Assembly: GCA_030917225.1 (NCBI GenBank)
Contig: JAUPVD010000506.1
Location: forward strand, 1 to 14,798
DNA length: 14,798 bases
Origin: Pseudomonadota bacterium
Lineage (GTDB): Bacteria; Pseudomonadota; Gammaproteobacteria; Burkholderiales; Rhodocyclaceae
Direction of reading: 5' to 3'
Position numbers and translations under genes: made by a program. Below the pieces are notes generated by a model. It had not been told where the DNA came from and did not search any database. It was given only the letters and a program-made list of their open reading frames with translations. Positions 6,874-11,870 of this stretch are shown here, piece by piece. The first letter of the stretch is position 1. Every line of letters starts with the position of its first letter.

Positions 6874-7658
6874 GGGTTGCAGACAGCAGGTTGGAGTTCT
6901 TGGTCGACAGGAGGTTTGATCTGCACCAGCAACTGGCGTGAGAACATGGCGATGAGGATGAGCAGCAGTGTGGCGCTGATCCAGGAGGTCCACAGGGTGT
7001 GCGTCAGGAAGTGCTGGCCGCGCATCTGCTGGATCCAGCCGAGGAACAGCCCGGCGCCGCTGCCACCGAGGAACGCGTAGAAGGCTTTGCGCGGCGAATG
7101 GGGTAGCCAGAACACCGCCAACGTGCACAGCCACATCGCGGTGCTGGCGTGACCCGCGGGGAAGCAATGGCCGGGGTCCCAGCCATCCGGCACCCAGTCG
7201 AGCAGCCGCAGGAAAGAGTGGCTGCCGCCGAAGCGGTCTACGTCCCACGGGCAGTGCATGCTGGAGCGCTCTTTCAGGCTGTTGACGATGAACGGCTCGG
7301 CGAACGAGGCAATGGCGAGCACGCGCAACTGGGTGCGGTGTAGAGACGACATGCCTTTCAGCGGGCGCAGAAAATCAAGAAGGGTGGCGGCGAGAATCAG
7401 AAAGCCCAGCCAGCGCAGGGTGTTTTTCACCCAGCCGTGCATGAAATCCTTGGCAAACCAGGTGGTATTCCAGGGGAAAACCCGCTTCTCCTGGTCGAAA
7501 TAGAGGTCGGCGAGCACCAGATCGAGGTCGGTGTACTGGCCGATGACGGTGATCAGCACCGCAGAGCAGAGCAGGATCGCCGCTGCGGGTGCGAGCAGTG
7601 CGGTCGTCGCGGGGCGTTCGCTGGGGCTGGAGATGTAGTGGCCGGTAAAGGAGGGCAT
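6870..7658 (-). CDS. PAP2-family membrane phosphatase
   Basis: A 262-residue integral membrane protein of the PAP2 (acid phosphatase) superfamily, with several hydrophobic helices (about 21-40, 82-98, 113-127, 173-186, 195-209, 224-240). The active-site motifs are K129-x6-C136-P-W-D, FPAGHAS with H170, and MRGQHFLTH with R213 and H216. The first motif has Cys where classical PAP2 enzymes have Arg (KX6RP). The CPWD...GQHF pattern is, as I recall, normal for the membrane PAP2 group COG3907. It should hydrolyse a lipid phosphate or pyrophosphate at the periplasmic face, such as lipid A, undecaprenyl or phosphatidylglycerol phosphate; the exact substrate is unknown. Start ATG 7658 has AGGA eight bases upstream; a longer in-frame start lacks this. 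First gene of its operon, with a regulatory box about 58 bases upstream. Confidence 0.9.
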   Translation of the reverse strand: MPSFTGHYISSPSERPATTALLAPAAAILLCSAVLITVIGQYTDLDLVLADLYFDQEKRVFPWNTTWFAKDFMHGWVKNTLRWLGFLILAATLLDFLRPLKGMSSLHRTQLRVLAIASFAEPFIVNSLKERSSMHCPWDVDRFGGSHSFLRLLDWVPDGWDPGHCFPAGHASTAMWLCTLAVFWLPHSPRKAFYAFLGGSGAGLFLGWIQQMRGQHFLTHTLWTSWISATLLLILIAMFSRQLLVQIKPPVDQELQPAVCNP

Positions 7659-7715
7659 GAACGGAGTCCTGATGAGTGTGGTCCGGGTCGCGATGGCGCC
7701 ATCCTGTTCGACCAA

Positions 7716-7734
7716 CCTTAATCGGCGATTAAGG
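7716..7734 (-). promoter_or_regulatory. PmrA/QseB-type operator (box 2) before the PAP2 operon; also an 8-bp palindrome
   Basis: The site reads CCTTAATC-GGC-GATTAAGG on the plus strand, a perfect 8-bp inverted repeat with a 3-base centre. It also contains two TTAA cores exactly 11 bp apart (7718 and 7729), so it fits CTTAAT-N5-ATTAAG, one position off the PmrA box consensus. It lies about 58 bases upstream of the PAP2 start and 126 bases upstream of the divergent LTA-synthase-like start. The palindrome could equally be read by another dimeric regulator. It has no T-run on either strand, so it is not a terminator. Confidence 0.5.
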
Positions 7735-7776
7735 GTCGCCGGCTGTCGCCCATCGCTTCCCACCGCTGCCGGAACT

Positions 7777-7806
7777 TTCTCGGCCGGCTTAAGTCTGGTT
7801 TAAAAT
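7777..7806 (+). promoter_or_regulatory. Candidate promoter of the LTA-synthase-like gene
   Basis: TAAAAT at 7801-7806 is a good -10 hexamer in the context GGTTTAAAATTCG, almost the same as the rpmB -10 region (GGTTTAAAATCG at 9919). Eighteen bases upstream only a poor -35 (TTCTCG) is present, which suggests a weak or regulated promoter. No clear Shine-Dalgarno site precedes the ATG. Confidence 0.4.
7788..7804 (+). promoter_or_regulatory. PmrA/QseB-type operator (box 3) before the LTA-synthase-like gene
   Basis: The plus strand reads CTTAAG-TCTGG-TTTAAA, with TTAA cores 11 bp apart (7789 and 7800), matching the PmrA box except for the last base. It lies 55 bases upstream of the ATG at 7860. 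Its second half-site overlaps the likely -10 element TAAAAT at 7801-7806. The site would therefore suit repression, unless transcription starts elsewhere. That the box is real is supported by two other boxes of identical spacing nearby. Confidence 0.45.
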
Positions 7807-7859
7807 TCGCGCGCCAGACTGCTTGGCTCCTCCATTCCAGATAAAGCTCCGTACCCCCC

Positions 7860-9872
7860 ATGTCCCGATCTCCTGCTGTCCAAGAAACGCCCTGCGCCAC
7901 GCGGCTCTGGCAGCGGCTTGCCGTGTTCGGGCCTTACGCCCCGCTGGTCTTGCTGTTTGTCGTCGGCCTGCCGTTGCTGAGCTTGTCGCGTGCCCTGCTG
8001 ATGCTGTGGCAGTGGGATCGCGTTGCCGCGACCGGTATCTGGGGCGAGATGTTGGTGCAGGGGGTTCGTGTCGACCTGATGCAGCTTGGGCTGCTGTGCT
8101 TGCCGGTGGTGTTTCTCATGCCGCTGCTGGCGATTTCGCCGCTATGGCGGCTGTGGCGGCGCGTTTCGGCACTCTGGCTGATCGTTTCCATCGCCCTTCT
8201 GGTGCTTCTGGAAGTAGCCTCGCCGGCCTTCATCAATGAGTACGACACGCGGCCGCATCGGCTTTTCGTCGAATACCTGAAGTATCCCGGTGAAGTGCTG
8301 CCGATGCTTTGGGAAGGCTTCCGGGCACATCTACTCGGCGGGCTGGTGCTGATCGGGCTGGCGCTCTATGCCATGGCCCGGCTGGTGCGGCCCTGGCTGG
8401 ATCAGCCAAGGCGCTGGTCCAATCTCCGGCTCTGGCTGGTCTGGCCGGTCGTCTTTCTTTTGCTGGCGGTGAGCATCCGCTCAAGTCTCGATCACCGCCC
8501 GGCCAACCCGGCGACGTTTGCGCTGACCAGCGATGCAATGGTCAACACGTTGATTCTCAACTCGGCCTATTCGGTGGCTTACGCCGTCTATGGCATGCGC
8601 CACGAGGCCCGCTCCAGCGAGGTTTACGGAAAGATGGGCGAGGAGGAAATCCTCGAACACTTCCGGGCGGCGCGGGAGATGCTCAAGGACCCACGGCCGT
8701 TGCTCGGCGACAAGGAAATTCCGACGATGGTCGAGCAATCGGCCGGCGTGCGTCGTGAGCGGCCCCTCAATCTGGTGATCATTCTGGAAGAAAGCCTGGG
8801 CGCCACCTTTGTTGAATCGCTTGGCGGGGTGCCGGTGACGCCGGAGATCGAAAAGCTGAAGAAGGAGGGCTGGTGGTTCGAGCAGTTGTATGCCACTGGA
8901 ACGCGTTCCGTGCGCGGCATCGAGGCGGTGACCACCGGCTTTCTGCCGACGCCGGCCCAGGCGGTCGTCAAGCTGTCGCTGGCGCAGCGCAACTTCTCGA
9001 CACTGGCGAGCATCCTGGGGCGCCAGGGCTATGAATCCGAGTTCATCTACGGCGGGGAATCCCACTTCGACAACATGCGTGGCTTTTTCCTGGCCAACGG
9101 CTTTTCGAAGGTGACCGACGAGAACGACTACGTCAATCCTGTCTTCAAGGCCAGCTGGGGCGTTTCGGACGAAGACCTGTTCAACAAGACGCATGAGCGG
9201 CTCTCCGAAAAGCACGGCAGCGGCAAGCCGTCGTATACGCTGGTGTTCACCTCGTCGAACCACTCGCCCTTCGAGTTTCCGGATGGCCGCATCGAACTTT
9301 ACGAGCAGCCCAAGGGCACCGACAACAACGCGGTGAAATACACCGATTACGCGCTGGGCCGCTTCATCGAGAAGGCAAAGAAAAGCCCCTATTGGCGCGA
9401 TACCGTGTTCATTGTTGTCGCCGACCACGATATCCGGGTGCGTGGCGACAGCCTGGTGCCGATCGAACGCTTCCATATTCCCGGATTGATCCTTGGGGCG
9501 GACATCAAGCCACGCGTGGTCCGGACAGTGACCAGCCAGATCGACCTGCCGCCCACCCTGCTTTCCCTGCTGGGCATCAGCGCCGTCCATCCGATGCCGG
9601 GCCGGGATCTGACGCGGGAACCGGAAGGCCTGCCTGGCCGGGCAATGATGCAATACAACGAAAACTATGCCTGGATGGAAGGCAACCAGGTTGTTGTCCT
9701 GCGCCCGGACAAGGCACCGGTGCACGCGCGCTACGATACGAGCAAAAAGCATCTGGGAGCGGTGGCCGCCCCCGAGGATGCCGCCGTGCGCGAAAAAAGG
9801 GCGCTGGCCCACTCGCTGCTGCCGGCCTGGCTGTACCGCGAGCAGCGCTATCGCCTGCCGGAGCGCAAGTAA
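7860..9872 (+). CDS. LTA-synthase/phosphoglycerol-transferase-like membrane sulfatase-fold protein
   Basis: A 670-residue protein with an N-terminal membrane domain (about five helices between residues 23 and 207) followed by a periplasmic alkaline-phosphatase/sulfatase-fold domain (about 300-600). Catalytic features are E310/E311 in VIILEES, a likely nucleophile T348 in ATGTRSVRG, GGESHFDNMRG (398-408) and D522-H523 in VVADHD. The layout and length match LtaS-like enzymes and OpgB/MdoB phosphoglycerol transferases, and the fold is shared with EptA phosphoethanolamine transferases. In a Gram-negative cell it probably transfers a glycerol-phosphate or related group to a periplasmic glycan or lipid. 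It is transcribed divergently from the PAP2 operon and shares a boxed regulatory region with it, which suggests coordinated head-group remodelling. The start is ATG 7860; no upstream alternative is convincing. Class firm, substrate unknown. Confidence 0.9.
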   Translation: MSRSPAVQETPCATRLWQRLAVFGPYAPLVLLFVVGLPLLSLSRALLMLWQWDRVAATGIWGEMLVQGVRVDLMQLGLLCLPVVFLMPLLAISPLWRLWRRVSALWLIVSIALLVLLEVASPAFINEYDTRPHRLFVEYLKYPGEVLPMLWEGFRAHLLGGLVLIGLALYAMARLVRPWLDQPRRWSNLRLWLVWPVVFLLLAVSIRSSLDHRPANPATFALTSDAMVNTLILNSAYSVAYAVYGMRHEARSSEVYGKMGEEEILEHFRAAREMLKDPRPLLGDKEIPTMVEQSAGVRRERPLNLVIILEESLGATFVESLGGVPVTPEIEKLKKEGWWFEQLYATGTRSVRGIEAVTTGFLPTPAQAVVKLSLAQRNFSTLASILGRQGYESEFIYGGESHFDNMRGFFLANGFSKVTDENDYVNPVFKASWGVSDEDLFNKTHERLSEKHGSGKPSYTLVFTSSNHSPFEFPDGRIELYEQPKGTDNNAVKYTDYALGRFIEKAKKSPYWRDTVFIVVADHDIRVRGDSLVPIERFHIPGLILGADIKPRVVRTVTSQIDLPPTLLSLLGISAVHPMPGRDLTREPEGLPGRAMMQYNENYAWMEGNQVVVLRPDKAPVHARYDTSKKHLGAVAAPEDAAVREKRALAHSLLPAWLYREQRYRLPERK

Positions 9873-9898
9873 AAAGACCGGGAAATCCCAAAAAGAGC

Positions 9899-9928
9899 TT
9901 GATAATCTTCGGAAAGTTGGTTTAAAAT
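9899..9928 (+). promoter_or_regulatory. rpmB promoter (sigma-70 type)
   Basis: A -35 TTGATA (9899-9904) and a -10 TAAAAT (9923-9928) are separated by 18 bases, 40 bases ahead of the rpmB start. The match to sigma-70 consensus is good, as expected for a ribosomal-protein operon. The leader then carries GGAG at 9957-9960, seven bases before the ATG. Confidence 0.65.
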
Positions 9929-9967
9929 CGCCGGCTTTCCTTCTCAAGACACTAACGGAGCAACGAC

Positions 9968-10201
9968 ATGGCGAGAGTATGCCAAGTGACGGGCAAAGCC
10001 CCGATGGTTGGGAACAAGGTTTCCCACGCCAACAACAGAACGAAGCGCCGCTTCCTGCCGAACCTGCATTACCGCCGTTTCTGGGTCGAAAGCGAAAACC
10101 GTTTCGTGCGCCTGCGCGTCTCGAACGCCGGTCTGCGCGTCATCGACAAGAACGGCATCGACGTGGTGCTGGCCGACCTGCGCGCCCGCGGCGAAGTCTG
10201 A
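9968..10201 (+). CDS. rpmB: 50S ribosomal protein L28
   Basis: A 77-residue basic protein with the full L28 pattern: [20 protein letters not shown] at the start, the [17 protein letters not shown] core and the conserved [18 protein letters not shown] end. It is a structural component of the large ribosomal subunit. Length matches the family (about 77-78 residues). GGAG precedes the ATG by seven bases and a good promoter lies upstream. rpmG follows after 18 bases, the usual rpmB-rpmG operon of proteobacteria. Confidence 0.98.
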   Translation: MARVCQVTGKAPMVGNKVSHANNRTKRRFLPNLHYRRFWVESENRFVRLRVSNAGLRVIDKNGIDVVLADLRARGEV

Positions 10202-10219
10202 TAGATAGGAATCTGAATC

Positions 10220-10375
10220 ATGCGTGAAAAGATCAAGCTCGAGTCGACCGCCGGTACCGGCCATTTCTACACGACCACCAAGAACAAGAAGACCATGCCG
10301 GAAAAGATGGAGATCAAGAAGTACGATCCCAAGGTGCGCAAGCATGTCGCCTACAAGGAAACCAAGCTGAAGTAA
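10220..10375 (+). CDS. rpmG: 50S ribosomal protein L33
   Basis: A 51-residue basic protein, [20 protein letters not shown] followed by a KNKK segment, [11 protein letters not shown] and a KETKLK end, which is the L33 pattern at full length. It lacks the paired cysteines of the zinc-binding form, so it is the C-minus, zinc-independent type normal for proteobacteria. It is part of the large ribosomal subunit near the E site. It follows rpmB by 18 bases with AGGA about eight bases before the ATG, and is closed by a strong terminator. Confidence 0.98.
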   Translation: MREKIKLESTAGTGHFYTTTKNKKTMPEKMEIKKYDPKVRKHVAYKETKLK

Positions 10376-10393
10376 TTCAGCCTGCTCCTGAAG

Positions 10394-10427
10394 AAACCCG
10401 CCCGAGTGCTGCTCCGGCGGGTTTTTT
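10394..10427 (+). terminator. Rho-independent terminator of rpmB-rpmG
   Basis: A 9-bp stem, AAACCCGCC with GGCGGGTTT, encloses a 13-base loop and runs into a six-T tract. It begins 18 bases after the rpmG stop. Its 3' arm, loop end and T-tract are duplicated at 13828-13850. Confidence 0.93.
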
Positions 10428-10430
10428 GTT
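10408..10430 (+). repeat. 23-bp direct repeat, copy 1 (rpmG terminator segment)
   Basis: Starting GCTGCTCCGGCGGGTT and continuing through the T-tract to GTT, this segment is identical over 23 bases to 13828-13850, exactly 3420 bases away and in the same orientation. It covers part of the loop, the 3' arm and the T-run of the rpmG terminator. Flanking bases differ on both sides. Confidence 0.85.
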
Positions 10431-10439
10431 GCTTTCTTT

Positions 10440-10460
10440 TTAAAGGGGCCAGGCTCAATT
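10440..10460 (+). repeat. RAYT inverted repeat, left end
   Basis: TTAAAGGGGCCAGGCTCAAT plus one T, a perfect 21-base inverted match to 11254-11274. It contains a tiny GCC-A-GGC hairpin, as expected of a REP-like end. It lies 12 bases after the T-tract of the rpmG terminator. Confidence 0.85.
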
Positions 10461-10494
10461 AACTTTTTTGGGCGACCCATGCTATCCTCCTGTC

Positions 10495-11232
10495 ATGCCC
10501 CGCCGCCCTCGCACCCACCTTGATGGTCAGCCGCTGCACATAGTTCAACGTGGCCACAACCGTGATGCTTGCTTCCTCATCGAAGAAGACTACCAGGCCT
10601 ATCTGGAATGGCTGGCCGAAGCCCTCAAGACCAGCGCCTGCCAGCTCCACGCTTACGTACTGATGACCAACCATGTCCACCTGCTGATCACTCCGGACAA
10701 GGCCGAATCAGTACCCAAACTGTTGATCTCCCTTGGTCGGCGCTACGTCCAATATTTCAACCGCACCCACAAGCGTACCGGCACCCTCTGGGATAGCCGC
10801 TACAAATCCTCGCTCATCCAGGCCGAAACCTATCTGCTCACCTGCATGCGCTACATCGAACTCAACCCGGTTCGCGCCGGCATGACCGACGACCCTGCCC
10901 ATTACCGTTGGAGCAGCTACCGCAGCAACGGCCTTGGACAAGCCAGCGAACTGGTAACCCCGCACCCGGGCTACCTGGAACTCGGGCAAACCGACGAGCT
11001 GCGGTTGGCTGGCTATCGCCATCTCTTCCGCGCCCACCTCGATGACGAAGCCATCGATCACATCCGGCTGGCGTTCAATCAGAGCCTGCCGCTCGGAGAT
11101 AGCCGTTTCCATGCCGCGATCACCAAGGCCATTGGGGAGCCACGTGAGGCTAGGCCAAGAGGACGGCCGAAGGGGAGCGTGAAGGCCAAGCTGGCGTCTG
11201 AGCAGAACCTGCTGAAGTTTGTAAAGGATTGA
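10495..11232 (+). CDS. REP-associated tyrosine transposase (RAYT, Y1/IS200-like)
   Basis: A 245-residue Transposase_17 family protein. The single-strand nuclease signature is the HxH pair H60-V61-H62 in MTNHVHLLI, and the candidate catalytic tyrosine is Y84 or Y87 in LGRRYVQYFNRTHKRTGTLW. The conserved SRYKSSLI, CMRYIELNPVRAGM (117-130) and YRWSSYRS (137-144) segments follow. The C-terminus carries a basic PRGRPKGSVKAK patch, probably DNA-binding. Such enzymes cut and join short REP palindromes. ATG 10495 matches the usual MPRRPR start; an in-frame TTG at 10468 would add nine residues and lies nearer the repeat. All motifs are intact, so it may be active. Confidence 0.95.
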   Translation: MPRRPRTHLDGQPLHIVQRGHNRDACFLIEEDYQAYLEWLAEALKTSACQLHAYVLMTNHVHLLITPDKAESVPKLLISLGRRYVQYFNRTHKRTGTLWDSRYKSSLIQAETYLLTCMRYIELNPVRAGMTDDPAHYRWSSYRSNGLGQASELVTPHPGYLELGQTDELRLAGYRHLFRAHLDDEAIDHIRLAFNQSLPLGDSRFHAAITKAIGEPREARPRGRPKGSVKAKLASEQNLLKFVKD

Positions 11233-11253
11233 GCGCGGGAAAAACTGCGAAGA

Positions 11254-11274
11254 AATTGAGCCTGGCCCCTTTAA
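11254..11274 (-). repeat. RAYT inverted repeat, right end
   Basis: The exact reverse complement of the left end over 21 bases. Its last bases (11271-11273) form the TAA stop codon of the minus-strand gene at 11271-11741, so that gene's present end is made by the element. Confidence 0.85.
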
Positions 11275-11741
11275 TTCTCAGCTTCGGCACAGTGCGTCGC
11301 TCGCTCACAACGAGCAGCACCTTGGCCATACGCCAGAAGTGTCTCCGGAATGCCATCCCGCGTGATGTCGATGCGCGCCTTTTTTATCACCGTTGCCTTG
11401 CGCAGTTCTTGCGCCTGCGGTGTGTCGGCAAATTCGGCAGGAATATCGCGCAGTAGTGCCTGCCGTTGATCGTCGTCGAGCATCTGCCAGGCTGGCCGCG
11501 TCCAGTTACCGTTCGTGGGTAACCGATCCTCGGGACAGACCGGCAGCGGTCTGTCTTTGGGACGCCCTTTCAGGTAACGCAGCATTTCCTCGCAGGCTGT
11601 TTTGCCGTTGCCGGTAATCAATGCCCATTCGTAGTCGCGCCAATCGATCTTCGGGGCAAGGCACGTCCCGGCATCAGCTACTACGCACGACACGGAAAGT
11701 GCCGTTGCTACGGCAAACCATAAGCGTTTGAAGTAGCTCAT
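11271..11741 (-). pseudogene. Secreted protein of unknown function, probably 3'-truncated by the RAYT element
   Basis: A 156-residue ORF. It begins MSYFKRLWFAVATALSVSCV with a signal peptide or lipobox-like hydrophobic stretch, then DAGTCLAPKIDWRDYEWAL. It has six cysteines in all, one of them within the signal region. The last part, RIDITRDGIPETLLAYGQG, resembles the start of a 'D-x-N/D-x-D-G-x-P-E' calcium-loop or FG-GAP-like beta region that normally continues much further. The stop codon lies inside the RAYT right-end repeat, so the native C-terminus is likely lost. ATG 11741 overlaps the stop of a small upstream reading frame as ATGA. In frame it is also joined to the GTG at 11870, giving a 199-residue ORF, but the signal peptide supports the internal start. 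I do not recognise the family. Confidence 0.6.
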
Positions 11742-11870
11742 GCCTTCAACTTCCATTTCGCATCGTTGGTGATATTGAGCATCTCGCGGATAGCTTCTGA
11801 GACTTCGAGCGGATTCGTCAGCCGTTTTATCCCTCTGTTCGATCTCAAAACTATTTTTCTCGTTATTCAC
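11738..11870 (-). pseudogene. Small peptide ORF downstream of the ABC transporter, apparently frameshifted
   Basis: A GTG at 11870 has a perfect AGGAGG seven bases upstream and a 4-base GTGA overlap with the transporter stop, so translation should start here (MNNEKNSFEIEQRDK). A second frame, open to a TGA at 11738, reads RLTNPLEVSEAIREMLNITN then DAKWKLKA and ends in an ATGA overlap with the next gene. Removing one base from the AAAA tract at 11825-11828 joins the two into a coherent 43-residue peptide, with coupled start and stop. As written, the GTG frame instead runs on into the downstream gene. This is a real frameshift, a sequencing error or slippage. Another reading is a separate 36-residue ORF from a TTG at 11848. 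Function unknown. Confidence 0.45.

Larger units (their letters stand above)
10440..11274. mobile_element. RAYT element: REP-type transposase gene with inverted ends
   Basis: An 835-bp unit with perfect 21-bp inverted repeats at 10440-10460 and 11254-11274 around one Y1-type transposase gene. Such stand-alone units are usual for REP-associated tyrosine transposases, which act on short palindromic repeats rather than moving like a standard IS. No target duplication is evident at the immediate edges. The right end supplies the stop codon of the neighbouring gene, so the unit appears to be inserted into it. Confidence 0.75.

Noticed and set aside
7716..7734. Reading the CCTTAATC/GATTAAGG palindrome as a terminator between divergent genes
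   Set aside because: There is no T-run on either strand, the stem is AT-rich in the middle, and divergent genes need no terminator here; an operator is more likely.
8481..9947. Minus-strand open frame (488 codons) opposite the LTA-synthase-like gene
   Set aside because: The plus strand encodes the membrane sulfatase-fold enzyme with catalytic residues in order; the reverse frame shows nothing recognisable.
11271..11870. Single 199-residue protein from the GTG at 11870 through the secreted gene
   Set aside because: It would place a signal peptide about 43 residues inside the protein, and the alternative frame ends in an ATGA overlap with the ATG at 11741; a frameshifted small gene plus a separate secreted gene explains the sequence better.
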